Source of the DNA: Opisthorchis felineus
Taxonomy: Eukaryota; Platyhelminthes; Trematoda; Opisthorchiida; Opisthorchiidae
NCBI GenBank assembly: GCA_004794785.1
Contig: SJOL01008373.1
Coordinates: forward strand, 202,605 to 266,604
Direction: 5' to 3'
DNA length: 64,000 nt
Part shown: piece after piece, positions 21,111 through 32,033 of the stretch
How positions within the stretch are numbered: the first letter of the stretch is position 1
Layout of the letters: each line of letters opens with the position of its first letter
The notes under the pieces: generated by a model
What the model was told of the DNA's origin: nothing
The model's input: the letters and a program-made list of their open reading frames with translations, nothing else
Databases searched by the model: none
Position numbers and translations under genes: made by a program

Positions 21111-22288
21111 CTGCTGTCAGAGGTTTTAACTAATTTGATAATGGAGTTTCACGAGTGTGTTCACTGAACAAATAAAAACTACCACCGAAAATGTACAGTC
21201 GTTTGGGATTTGTTGTGGACCTTCTGTGCCAAACTAAACTTAAATTAATTCATGCACTATTCATTTTGCCAGATTGTACATATTTTTGGTATCTCTGCTT
21301 CACTCGTCAAGTGATTTAAGTTTCTTCCTTTAATAAGCGAACAGAAGACACGTGGGTTTAGTGCTAATCCACAAAACGTTAGGCTTCATAAGTTTTACCC
21401 TGTATTTAAGTTAATCTTTTGAGTGGGGCTTTCATAGTGAAGAGGAATGGAAGAATTTTTAATATCTGCTGTGGCTTATTGGTACCATTGGAGCGTCATA
21501 CATGCAAAAATGGAACTTTTCCACCAGGGTACATGGGATTGATTTACGGTTGTAGGTTGAATGAATGAAATGAAATAAATGTTTCATCTACTAGTTTTCC
21601 GCTGATTCAGTAAGGAACATTCGGCGGAATCGCTTGGTGGAATGGTATGGAGCTGCGACTCGGAACTTGTGCTTAAACAAGTGTTTGTTGGTAGTGCTCC
21701 TGTTTGTTTTACTGAATCGCCTGCTTATTTGGGTAATTTAGAGGAAACTTTATAGCTTCACGACCGAATGGGCAACGCACATAGCAACATAAAATGCTAT
21801 TTTGCACGCCAGCACAACACAGTTGCTGGGTGAGTTCACTTCATAACTTCCAGTCTATTGCAACATTTACATAGCTAAACGAGTCAAAATAAAGTATAAG
21901 GCTAGTTGCATCATAAATAGACCACTTTAGTATTTTAATCTGCGTCCCGTGTTTGTCGTCAGTCCTGAGGTATTTTTCAGTGAAACCATTTTGGCAATTC
22001 AGCCTTCTTAGCTACTCAAATTAAAGTGCAACTCAACCTTGCTCTGTAGACTAGAGTCTAAACCACAACATTTCTATACTGATCGGGACTGAATCTTGTA
22101 TGGTCGATACCCTTCAGTTAAGGTAGGCTTTCGGTAGGTGGAACGAGACAGGGTACTAACAATATTCCGGGTCAACAAAACACCAAAAAATGTAAGTTAT
22201 TTGCTACAACTTTACGGGCAAAACGATTATTTTGTTTGAGAGTTAAAAACGGAAACGCGTATAATATCTTTCGAGTTTTCGGCATAAC
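21111..22288. other. Unassigned sequence
   Basis: Nothing was seen here. Confidence 0.5.
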
Positions 22289-22390
22289 CTGGGTACAATG
22301 ACAACATAAAGTCCCGGCTGTGGCCGCTAAATCTCCTCTTATTATCAACATATTATTTGTATTTTCGGAAACAATCAAGATCATCCACCA
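22289..22390 (-). CDS. Candidate 102-nt exon, unknown
   Basis: The acceptor TTTATTGTACTGCTTTCAG precedes 22390. The frame is open in phase for 34 codons (WWMILIVSENTNNMLIIRGD, then a Cys-His rich end) to CAG followed by GTTATG, a weak donor. The surrounding frame stays open to 22172-22459. No family is recognised. Confidence 0.25.
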
Positions 22391-23341
22391 CTGAAAGCAG
22401 TACAATAAACTAGATAATTTTGGAAAATGCATGATTAGCAATTTTAAATTTTTGCGCACTTCGTAGGATTATTTTGCAGTTTACGAGAAACTGAACCTCA
22501 TCAAAATTTGCGGAAACAAGGGATTGCGCAGATGGGATAGAAAGTGTAAAAATCAGTGAAATTACACTAGTTGAAGGATACAGATTTATTTAGATGGTTT
22601 TTAAAGTTATTCAGAAAAAAAAACAATCAGCGAATAGACTTGGACATAACGCTTTTATAGCAATTTGATGAAAAGTTAAAGGAGTTTCAACATATGACAT
22701 CAAAAGGTTCGATGGTGTGCCACCCCATCAAATGATTTTCTACGACAGCTGGACGTCCTAATGCCGAAAATTGTCACAGACAAAGCACTTCCAAAATTGT
22801 ACATTTAGCAACACTCTGCGGATGTGAATAAATGTCAGATCTTATGTGTACAAAATCGCAAAACCAAACAGGTAGGAACAACGACAACCTGTGACAAGTG
22901 CTTTCTTGAGTTTTTCATTGTATTGTGGTGGGACTGCATAGCTCAGAACTCCATCTATTTTTTTCACATTCAATTATTTACGAATGTTTAATTTGCAGTC
23001 TATCGCCACCCGTCCAACGATTGCAAACGCACCTGTGTGATGACATTTCAGCTACGGTTTTGCCGGAATGTACGCCATTTTTCCATTTTTTTCAATTTAA
23101 AGAGCATATGATTTAGCAACTTAAACAGCATGCCAAGAGCAAATCGCCAATAAAATTTTAAATACAAAAAATAATGCAGTGAGTTTGGTTGTTCTCAATA
23201 GTCCAAAATTAAACGAGTGTGATTAAGTCCGTTTGATAATACCATCTGTTATGTCATGGCTGAGTAAACAAAGCTCGTGTGCCTACGTGTAAACAAAGCT
23301 GCCCCTTGTTAGCGATCGTTTTCGCAGCATGCGTCATTTCC
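22391..23341. other. Unassigned sequence
   Basis: A short direct repeat GTAAACAAAGCT occurs near 23265 and 23290. Nothing else. Confidence 0.45.
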
Positions 23342-23343
23342 TA

Positions 23344-23436
23344 AGGGGAGATTTCCCAGCTCCAGGTAACAAGACCTACCAATAAACAAGACGTGCTGAG
23401 TACCTGGAGCTGGAGAGGACACAAAAATATTCCCCT
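23344..23436. mobile_element. TA-flanked hairpin element (MITE-like)
   Basis: The 93-base segment begins AGGGGAGATTT and ends AAATATTCCCCT, an imperfect terminal inverted repeat. The ends are flanked by TA at 23342-23343 and 23437-23438. Inside it, CCAGCTCCAGGTA (23356-23368) and TACCTGGAGCTGG (23401-23413) form a perfect 13-bp stem with a 32-base loop. The layout matches a small foldback MITE with a TA target duplication. No transposase or second copy was seen in the window. Confidence 0.6.
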
Positions 23437-23581
23437 TATATCTCTGAACATACGTCAGGTTAGGTAGCGCTGTAGGTAACTACACATGAGGTAACGCAGG
23501 TTTTGTCATATGTAGCTAAACCCTACGGGATTTAATAAACACAAGTGTTTCGGTTCATCAAACGAGACCATCTCTAACAGC

Positions 23582-23902
23582 ATGTCCTTGTTGACAATCA
23601 CCCATTGTAAAGTTCCGTGCGTATTTGAAAAATCTCGCAGCTCACGACCAAACGTTTTGCCACAGTTTGGTGAACTGATTCTACAGATTGATTGTCAGTC
23701 AACAGGAAGTGTCGTCGATCGGAGATACTTCATTATGATAGTAATCCGGAATAATGAGTGGCACATTTCCTTTTCTACGCAAGAGAAAAAGTGTTTCACA
23801 ATTATGAACATGACAAGGACTGATGATTATCCAGCACGCTGTCATTTAGTGTTTTACGGAAAAGTACCGACCTACAATTGTTTGCTTAGTAGTGCTCATC
23901 AG
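23582..23902 (+). CDS. Possible exon, unknown protein
   Basis: It opens at an ATG preceded by an acceptor-like CATCTCTAACAG and runs about 107 codons to CAG followed by GTAAAT, a good donor, at 23903. The frame continues open to 24046. The translation has alternating hydrophobic and charged residues (FGELILQIDCQSTGSVVDRR; NNEWHISFSTQEKKCFTIMN) like a folded beta-rich domain. The full frame of 154 codons is one of the longest in the window, though not beyond chance. I recognise no family. Confidence 0.3.
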
Positions 23903-24046
23903 GTAAATAGCTCCATCCTGCGGACATATATGCAGCCTTACGTAGTTGTTCACTTTCAGGTGCACATCCGATCATGTCTTTTTAATTACCCTAACAAAAT
24001 ATGTGCCCTCCAGTGTAATTCCTACATTGGGAAAAAAACAACGTGA

Positions 24047-24655
24047 AGACCACAGCATTTGAGAATTAAGGCTCTGAGCTTTGTTCGTAATGCCGAAGCA
24101 CTCAGTGCTGTTTTTTTTCCACCAAACTGGACTCTTATCAAAAAAGCCCAATAAAATGAGTACGCATGGTTTCACTAGCAGGAAACTCGAGTTCCCATTG
24201 AATGACACAGCGAGTGGCCAAACATCTGACAGTAAAAATATATAGCACTTTTGTTTCCTTTTCTTTCTTATCAAAAAAATGGCGAAATATTTGGCTGTAA
24301 AATGTATTCTGAATTAGTGTTTTATTTGGTCATGACTGAATGTTGACAAAAACTGTCTGGGCTTGGTATTAGTATTTCTAATGTATTCATATCAATTAAG
24401 AATGTCATATAGCTGTAGGGGAAACCTTATCGGGCAGGGAGCATGGATTGAATAAAAGATCCTTAACTTGTGAATCTTTTATAGGAATTGGGCACTGAGA
24501 TGGTTTTTACAAACGTAATGTCAGTGATTTCTTGATGTAGATCGGACTAGAGCTTTGTATCCATGTGCGTACTTATAAGCGTTCTGTGTTCTTTCGAATG
24601 TAGAACAACTGCAATTACGATTGTGTTTAAGATCCGATTAAATGGAAACCCGCTT
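24047..24655. other. Unassigned; outer weak part of inverted repeat
   Basis: From about 24539 to 24655 weaker similarity to the complement of 25467-25600 can be followed (GATC-rich start, TGCGTAC block, GATCC-GTTAAATGG block). This suggests the inverted repeat once extended further out. No gene was seen. Confidence 0.4.
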
Positions 24656-24874
24656 ACGTATTGGTCAACGAACAGGTGAATCGCGCCTCCTAAACGCTAC
24701 TTGTGCGTATCGACGGCTGATCCTGTCATCCGATCAGCTTGGTTTCCGTTTGGGCTGGTTGGACTGGGCTGAGTAAGTTCGTGCTTACATACTAGCAGAA
24801 GACTATATATTGCATCCATTCAACGTGCCGGTTGGTTGAATTTGTCATGGTGGACCACGTTTTCTTTGCGTGGC
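24656..24874 (+). repeat. Inverted repeat, left arm
   Basis: This 219-base arm begins ACGTATTGGTC and ends CTTTGCGTGGC. Read against the complement of 25249-25466 it aligns along its whole length with few gaps and roughly three quarters or more identical bases. One near-perfect run lies around GGTTGGTTGAATTTGTCATGG. No coding frame is conserved between the arms. It could be one end of a foldback element, or one of two copies of an interspersed repeat that landed in opposite orientation. Confidence 0.8.
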
Positions 24875-25248
24875 CTGTATCTGCACGTGACAGAATAGCT
24901 ACTTTCTCAAATGAAAACAGCGACCTTAATATTTATCTATGGAGGCCATGCAGGGAAGATAACGATTTCTACTGCCATGCTGCGGTCGTCGGTTGGCTTC
25001 AATTCCAATCCTTCCTTAAGTAAAATAATTTGCAAAACGAACTCTGCCTAGTGTCGTGGTTTAAGACAGCGAACAAAGTAGAATAAGCTGGTCGGAAAAT
25101 GTTCCCACACATATTGCTACAAATAAGGTGTGAAAAAACTTCAAAGAACCTCACTACACTAAGTGACGAACGTAGGACAGCCATCTTGTTCGGCACACCC
25201 ACATGAATACTGAAGTCGTTGTTTTCAGTTGAGAAACGTTAATACCCT

Positions 25249-25466
25249 GCCACGCAAAAATTATGGTCCTCCATGACAAATTCAACCAACCGACACGTTG
25301 AATTGGATGCAACCTATATTCCTGTGCTAGTACGGAAGCATCAACCTATTCAGCCAAATCCAACCAGACCGAAAGAAAACGAATCGGATCAAATTACAGG
25401 AGCATGTGTCTGTACGAATGGGTAGTGTTTAGGGAGCACGATTCAACTGTCCTTCGACCAATACGT
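25249..25466 (-). repeat. Inverted repeat, right arm
   Basis: Complementary partner of 24656-24874, separated from it by 374 bases of unrelated sequence. A transcript crossing both arms could fold into a long imperfect double-stranded RNA. The outer ends show weaker extended similarity to about 25600. The arms are diverged, so the structure is old or the copies were inserted independently. Confidence 0.8.
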
Positions 25467-25732
25467 ACGTGGCTTAAGAGTCCATTTAACAGGATCACTT
25501 ATTCCGAAAACCGTTCATACTTGCAGCTTATTTCTGTTTAAATCGACGTATGTACGCAATCAAAGAATAGCTTGATCGTCAGCCACCGAAAAACAATTTC
25601 ACCGGGTGGTCCTCTAGAGCACTGACGTTACCACCGCAGTTGCTAACATGTATATTCTAAGCACCGACGTATTTTGCCAGTTGGGAGTCGCCTGATAACA
25701 GCGTTAATATTTACTTGGATTATTTATACCGT

Positions 25733-25863
25733 TACTTTGATGAACTCGCGGGTTCAAAGCTCTTTGTGCCTCGTAAGACGCTCACTGCTGACGATTCCCA
25801 ACAAAAATGAAACAACCATGCTGTGCTACTCGGTCTCCCAGCATAGATTGGCTTCACTGATAG
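25733..25863 (+). mobile_element. SINE-like repeat (family B, copy 2)
   Basis: It shares CTCGCGGGTTCAAAG (B-box-like) and the following ~100 bases with 8041-8152: GCTGACGATTCCC, AAAATGAAACAAC, GTGCTACTCGG, AGATTGGCTTC. It is in the same orientation as copy 1. The common start and common length argue for independent copies of one short element. Confidence 0.55.
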
Positions 25864-26737
25864 GATGAAACCCGTATCGAACGTTTGCGATTGTTTACAA
25901 CTGCTGACTTACCAGCTCATGAAAATACCCTGCAACTGATCTAGTGCATTTTCCACCTATCGTTTCGCAGCAACATATGCTGGTGTCCCCTAATATCAGC
26001 GAGTTGACCAAGTGGCTATGAGATCTCCCGGTCCAAAACTTGACAGCATATTTATGCATCAGCTAAAGAAAATGACGCTTAAAAACTTAAAAAAACTTAA
26101 AACCGTTTTTAAGTACGTCGCGATACTCTAATAATGTCTCGAAACTAAGTAACTCATTCACACTCCTTCCACACGTATCAAATGGTGCACTTCTGGCAAT
26201 CCAGCTGCCAGTCCCTTGAAGATTTCTCTGCATCAAAACTACTGCCAAAAATTAAGCCAAAATAACCCCTCTTTAGGCTCACTGGATCTAATCCACGTGT
26301 CAGCCATCAACTTCTGTACTGTCTGTCAAATTGAGTGACAGGTATCTATTGCTGAAGCCTTGTTTTCCATTACTGTCGATGTTTTTTTCCGCAAAGATGT
26401 GCACAAGTCAGTAATTTGGTGGTGCACCTCAAACCGCGTAGGTCCAGCTTATGCGCTTAAAGTTGATGCAATGGCTGATACAATGGTGGTAACTATGGTG
26501 TGAGTGTTGAACTGATTCTCAGTACTGGAAGCTATGTACAAGACTGGATCTCAGTAAACAGTCATATCTGCGACGTAGAGCTTTCTTGTTTAATTTAGTT
26601 CAGCGCCGGTGGATGCAGCAGACTGTGTCTAACTCAGGTGTTACCGACGAACTGAATTACTGAAGCTGAGAAAAGATAGGTTTAATCGAGATATGTCAAG
26701 AATGCATCGATCAGTATGAAGAACGGATACTATCACC
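25864..26737. other. Unassigned sequence
   Basis: It contains the low-complexity AAAACTTAAAAAAACTTAAAA at about 26079-26101. No gene was seen. The stretch 26380-27200 may hold a heavily decayed 5' portion of the retrotransposon that becomes readable at 27.2 kb, but I cannot demonstrate it. Confidence 0.4.
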
Positions 26738-26777
26738 CTGACATGATAGGACATGAGATGAGATGATATGATAGGAT
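26738..26777. repeat. Imperfect GATR-rich microsatellite
   Basis: Runs of ATGAT, AGGAC, ATGAG and GATAGGATA units follow one another, an impure short tandem repeat. Confidence 0.6.
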
Positions 26778-27226
26778 ATTACACTCCTAGTGATTTAAAA
26801 ATCCACTTTGAATGACTAAGACCGGAATAATCACATTTGTGCGGTATATTCATAGTCGATGCTCAGCGGATGCATAAAAGGGAAGAACTTTGTTATTTGC
26901 GCGCTAAAGTTTATCTGTTTTTGTCCGGTGCAGATGTTTAGCACGAGCGCTAAAGCCAATTTATTTGGAGGCCTCCAGCAGCAAGTCAATCATCATCTCA
27001 ACTGGATCATGTGGCCGTCAGTTACTGACGGATAGCCTCAATTATAGATTACAGGTCCTTCCGGGGAAATCAGATTTTCTCCTGATCTTGCCATCACTTA
27101 GCTTTCCTTCAAAAAGAAGCATGATAAAGTAAACAGAATCAGTCCATCAACTGCAACGACGTTCATAAACTCAGTAATATCAGGCTGATCTGACTGGAAA
27201 GATGACTGAAACGCACAGTTACGTCA

Positions 27227-27703
27227 TTGACGAAGGCTGGTTTGAGGATGACTAAAACAAAATGTGAGAAACTATGTTTTCAACTTTCAAGAATGTCTGT
27301 CCAAGCCATCCGGATATCGCGGAGATCAGCACCCGTTATTGTTACTAGAAAAGCTATACCAGAATGTAGCAATCGCAATGAAATGTGTAGATCCCTCAGA
27401 CGCAGAATAATCAAGAGCCTCATGAATGACAGAAAACGGATGTCGGTTGAAAAGGCTTTTGCAGCATGCAACAGTCTAGCCAAATTTCGGCAGATTCGAT
27501 CAACCTACCATAAAAATAAAGGTGTCAACAAAACGATTAACAAAAACAATAGGACGACTATTCCTCCACAGTGTCGTTGCTTCTGGCGATGGCCCTGTTA
27601 CTTTAAAGAACAATTCAGCTGGCCTTCCTCAGCACAGCTTCCAAAGAAATCATCAACCTCCTCTTTGTCCTTAGACTTGCGTTGACCTACTGAACACCCA
27701 ACC
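27227..27703 (+). mobile_element. Non-LTR retrotransposon ORF2 relic (RTE/CR1-like)
   Basis: The translation matches, as I remember it, the linker between the endonuclease and reverse transcriptase domains of RTE/CR1-type elements common in flukes. It has SLRRRIIKSLMNDRKRM at residues 56-72, KAFAACNSLAKFRQIRST at 76-93, KNKGVNKTI at 97-105 and FKEQFSWPS at 126-134. The usual continuation (xDLRPPTxHE…) is readable just past a TGA stop at 27683-27685, as LDLR, stop, PTEHPT. The reverse transcriptase palm that should follow, with its YxDD motif, was not found, nor was a clear endonuclease upstream. It is therefore a truncated and mutated copy, not an active element. This is the most confident homology in the window. 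Confidence 0.8.
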
Positions 27704-30274
27704 TCGTTCATTGTTCTTCTTCCGAAGCTTGCTTTCGTCTTTGTAGATCACTATAAACGACGGTTGTTACTGGAGATGAATGATGCCTTTTTTGAAGCTT
27801 TATCCATTATAATGTTATGGAAAATTATGCGACCGCAATACTGTTTCCATCCTTCAACGATGCCAGTCAGTTCAAATAACCGAAATAATTCCGTTCCACT
27901 CTTTGGTGTATGCTCCTCGCCTGCACTAAGATACCAAGCGTATGAAAGCCGCCGGGTCAGTAAACAGGCCAACTTTGATAACATCGAACTTATAGGAACT
28001 ACCAATACGAGATTTGATGGACTGCTAAAATCCACAAACCAGACCTTCCGCGTTAACCAGTCCTTGACTTATTCAGATTCCTATGTCACTACAGGGCCAA
28101 ATGCTTCACGGAAATTCTTGAAACGGTCCGTCGTACGATTTGTCAGTACAGACTTTAAGACACGTTAAAATTCATAAACGTGATCTAGAATATCGGCGTA
28201 GAAAATAAACATGCGATCCCTTTAGACTTATCCTCATTGTTTACTGTCGCTCTGCTTGCAGATTTCTGGTATTCTGTGATTAGATAAAGCAAAACAATGT
28301 AAACTTACCTATTTCTATAAATGATATAAGGAAATCATTACTGTGAAGCAAAGTTGGTGTGCACTTTCAGAACAAGCGCTATGCCACTAAGCTGGTGGTA
28401 TCGCGACAAGTTATCCTGAAGTCTACTCTTTAATTTTGTTTCTACGACTCACTTTGAGAACAATTGGCTCCACTGAAGTGTAGCGAAGTTACACCCATAC
28501 CGATGACGCACAGACGATATAATCTCGTGTAGAAACCAATTCTACCATCTACTAAAGATTTCAACCAATTTTACTACGTTACATCCACCGATCTAAATAG
28601 AAAAATAATGGTCCTCTGTTGGCTAGCGTACATATGTTGAGAACAGCCTGCAGCCATGTTCAACGTTTGGTTTTCTAGAAGCCCACTAGGATTCGGCAAC
28701 ATACTATCCTGATCAGCTTTGTGCCACTAAAAAACTAACAGTGTATGCCAACGGAGAAAAAATGCTGCTCTTGAAGCTAAGTTAAAGCAGAAATCCAGAT
28801 TCCAGCAAGCATGTTTTATAAAAGTGATTATCTGGACAGGTTCTTCACAGGTTCTTCTTGATCGGTGTTACTTTCAAAGGAAATCTAAGTACAAGCAATC
28901 TGACTCGTTGTCTATACCACACACTTCGGAAGCCTTTCCGACAGCCTCACTCAAACTGTGGTTCACAATTATTTAGATGATGCCCCTAATTCTCAATATT
29001 ATGCTGCTGGTCCATGCTAAAAGCATGGTTGTCTACCCCCTTACCTGGAGTTTCCCGGCAGAAGAGATCCGTCAAACGACGCGGTGATTACGCAAGAGAA
29101 CAAAAGAATATAACTCGATTTAGCTGACAACCGGATTGAGGAAGTTTTTCACTAGGCCATTGTTGGCTCACTTGGTTGACCCGGGTCATGTGGTTAATTC
29201 AAACACCACTTTTTTTATGCTGTACGAAACGCCAATCTATCTACCAAATCAGAGTCTGGCCACAGTTGAGATATTAAAAATTCGCTCAAACTGAGTATGT
29301 GCATTCTGAAATACTGAGATCTCCAGGTCTGCTCATCCACTCAGGCCAATAAATCGTGATGTAAACACTTCACACTTTTACACTTTAAATTTTTAAACAC
29401 CTTTTAAACTTCGCACTTTTACCTTCAGGTTTTAAGTTTTCCTTGTTTCTCCTGTGTCAATCGTTCGAATTAAGCGTTCTGTGTTGGCAAGAAGAAGGGA
29501 TCACGAAAACATTATTCTCATTGACGTGTGTTCTGAAGTTTACTTAGGTGATAAGTGAAAACTTTCGGTTTTCCCGCACAGTTCGCTAGGTCTGATTCGA
29601 ACATCGGACTAGGAAGGTTGAGGTATGCCATATAGTTTTTACAGCAGATGAGCCACTCAGGCTCACTCGTTGACGTTGGTAAGGGCGTGTTTTTTGAATG
29701 CCAGAGGATTGTTTACCATGCAAAGCCATTTACGCTCAGTCCTCTATTGGTGGGAAGCGACCGGGTGGTGAACAGGTGGCGAAGTATGAAGTCCCCAACC
29801 ACTAAACTCAGTCCCTCTGAAGACTAGCTCGTAGCGGAATAGAGGCCATGGGACTAAACTCATTGAGATTTAAAACACTGGCAGACATCGTTGTCACGCA
29901 ACTGGTGGTTGTCCTACATCAAATGTACTGCCTTTATTGCGTAGCTGCCCAGATTCAAGTTTCTTCAAATAACAAGGCCAAGTCAACACAGATTACTTGA
30001 CTATAAAATCACCCGAATGCTCGGCTACGCCTCCACGCTCTTCCATTTTCTGGTGACCGAAGCTGTGGCAGATGGAAGCAACGTAAACTTGGTACGTGAG
30101 TTATAGCCGAAAAACTAAACTAGACTGTGAATTTTGACAACATTGACTGCACCCAGGCATCCGCAGTGCCAGGCAGCAAGCTAAATTTATTAGAAGCACT
30201 CAGTAGATTTATGCTTTTTGGATAGAATTATGATAGGCGGGTTTCCGAAAAAAAAGAACAGTTATTGGTAATGT
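27704..30274. other. Unassigned sequence
   Basis: A 134-codon plus frame at 27764-28168 follows the retrotransposon relic but does not resemble reverse transcriptase. The region 29375-29450 has low-complexity CACTTTTA-type repeats. Around 29145, TAGGCCATTGTTGGCTC faintly matches the middle of family A. No gene can be supported. Confidence 0.4.
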
Positions 30275-30380
30275 GTTGAAATATTGGTAGCTCGGATGAG
30301 TTTATTGGTGGTTGATCAGGTGGCTGTTGACCTGTTCGCCGAGCTTGGCAACTGGCTTGCAAACGTTTCGTCACCAATAG
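30275..30380 (+). repeat. Dispersed repeat family A, copy 1
   Basis: It begins GTTGAAATATTGGTAGCTCGG and ends AACGTTTCGTCACCAATAG. The ends are weakly inverted (TATTGGTRR against the complement of CACCAATA), so it may be a MITE-like unit of about 105 bases. The other copies in this window start at 35889, 40076 and 55578. From memory, near-identical text is scattered in fluke genomes, but I cannot search to confirm it. Confidence 0.65.
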
Positions 30381-30562
30381 AACAGCTAAGCCAAGGACTG
30401 TCATCATAGAAGAGTTAAGCAAATGAGTCCACTTGCGTGTATCATTGAACGACAGTGTGACTACTGATCTCCTAAGTCTGAAGCTTTGCAGATAGCTGAA
30501 TCGTGCTGTCTATGCTGTTCATCTATGTTTAACCCTTAGCAATCTTCCGATTGCAAAAACGA

Positions 30563-30829
30563 ATGCGGAAAGAACTACTGCTTTCTATGGCCATCACTAT
30601 TTATGTCACTTTACTTGCCTGTCTGGAGCCCATTTCACCGACACAACAGCACACAAGTCGTCACAATATGATGGCAGCAGAAAGGACATTAGGATTCAAA
30701 TGCCCTGTCCTGGCAGGTCTAGTGGGAAAAACACAAATGGGTATTGACAATGCATGCTATGCAGTGTGCAAAGTTACAAGCGAAAGGCGTGTATGTCCAG
30801 CATGTACAGTTTTCATTCCCCACAGATAA
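30563..30829 (+). CDS. Putative small secreted Cys-containing protein
   Basis: An 88-codon frame starts at ATG 30563 and ends with TAA. Residues 1-20 (MRKELLLSMAITIYVTLLAC) have the basic start and hydrophobic core of a signal peptide. The mature part holds five cysteines at 47, 65, 69, 78 and 81, with CYAVC and CPAC spacings that suggest a disulfide-stabilised fold. It needs no intron. I recognise no family, and the pattern does not fit Kunitz or Kazal spacing. Because many frames of this length occur by chance, a signal-like start can too; confidence is limited. Confidence 0.35.
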   Translation: MRKELLLSMAITIYVTLLACLEPISPTQQHTSRHNMMAAERTLGFKCPVLAGLVGKTQMGIDNACYAVCKVTSERRVCPACTVFIPHR

Positions 30830-30918
30830 ATTAACGATCTATCCAAACAAATTTTACACGTATTAGCCCACCAGTTGAGGCATATTTTGCTCAGCTGTCT
30901 GTTCCAATCTTATGTAAG

Positions 30919-31398
30919 GTGATTTTTCTTCGAAGCCATAAGATGAGGGCGAGAACTGCAGGTTACAAGGGTTATGGGCCACCTGAGACCAGTCTTTACA
31001 CTTCAAACACAAAAAGGCCAAGGGACTGTGTCACTGGGGTACGCGTTCTTATATTGTTTCTTTGCTCACGGACCATTATCCGGGTTTGGAGATTGCGATG
31101 TCCTCTTAAGTGTATTGCGACAATTGACGTCGGTTTAGGACAAAGCTCAAATAAGGGAGCCATATTTTCCAAATCACCTCAACTACGCTCCATCAAGTTT
31201 GCATTTGAATTCGGTTGCGGATATTATTTTTTACGTATGCAGTCTGCTCTCTTCTTGGTGATCGTAGTTTGTCTCTTTCCAGTTGGCACAATGATAATAT
31301 TTTCATCTTTTCTGAAAAAACACCACTGCTTCGTTTTCCGGATTGAGAAAAAAACTACGCCTGTTGCTTATAGTAGCTGGTACGATTTTTTGACGTAG
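30919..31398 (+). other. Longest open frame, probably chance
   Basis: This 159-codon stretch is the longest open frame in the window. It has two hydrophobic segments and a basic start but no motif. It starts at an alternative codon, and the region lacks a good splice context. My rough chance estimate predicts about one such frame in a window this size. Confidence 0.2.
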
Positions 31399-31417
31399 TT
31401 ATTTCCGAAAATTTTCA

Positions 31418-31632
31418 TTAGAGTTTATGAACCTGACTGCTCCTCTTAGACTGGCTAAATCCACGGAGATGTGGTCTCTTTGATTTTGACAATGAGTTCC
31501 CAATTTTACTTCTGCGTGTTATTATCCGAAAAGATTTCTGAGTCATATGTTGTTGATGCTGCCTTTTCTGCTTAGCATGAACGGTTTTTTTCAGAAATGA
31601 CTCTTTTCGGTCCTTGACCAAAATCGAACTAC
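31418..31632 (-). CDS. Possible basic terminal exon, unknown
   Basis: A minus frame ends in TAA at 31418-31420 and is open for about 70 codons with a striking Lys/Arg/Gln/Ser content (AKQKRQHQQH, RRSKIGNSLSKSKRPHLRG). This is typical of a disordered nuclear or RNA-binding tail. An acceptor may be at TTGCTGGTAG. A-rich codons alone can produce such a string, so the call is weak. Confidence 0.25.
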
Positions 31633-32012
31633 CAGCAATGTGTTGGACTTTTTTGGAGTTTCAGGTTCATAGTCTATATGAGGACCGTGTTATATTATCT
31701 CATGTGGTCACGAGAGTTTGTGATCATTACAGCCTTCCTTGATAATATATAATCTGAAGGCGGTTCTTAAGTTTAGCAGTAGTAGCAAGCACTTGAGGAG
31801 CTAATGAAGATGTTGTGCATCTGGCGGCTCTAGACCTGTGAAATTCTTCCGAATAGAGGGGTTTTACACGTGAACCCCGGATTTTTCAACCACGTTGGAG
31901 GGGACTGGCAGACCCTGAAGATAAATTAGAAGTTGTTGTGTTCACCAAGCTTAATAGTTTGTTTGGATCAGTTGGCAGAAGTGCAATCAAAATGATGTAC
32001 AGGTATTAGCTT
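31633..32012. other. Unassigned sequence
   Basis: Nothing was seen here. Confidence 0.5.
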
Positions 32013-32033
32013 AACAAGAACAAGAACAAGAGG
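32013..32033. repeat. (AACAAG)3 microsatellite
   Basis: Three successive AACAAG units. Confidence 0.7.

Noticed and set aside
27764..28168. Plus ORF as the reverse transcriptase continuation
   Set aside because: No RT motifs (no YxDD, no LxxxG…FxxG pattern) and composition unlike the element upstream.
30919..31398. Longest ORF (159 codons) as a gene
   Set aside because: Length is near my chance estimate, it has no ATG at the start of the open stretch, and no motif or splice context.
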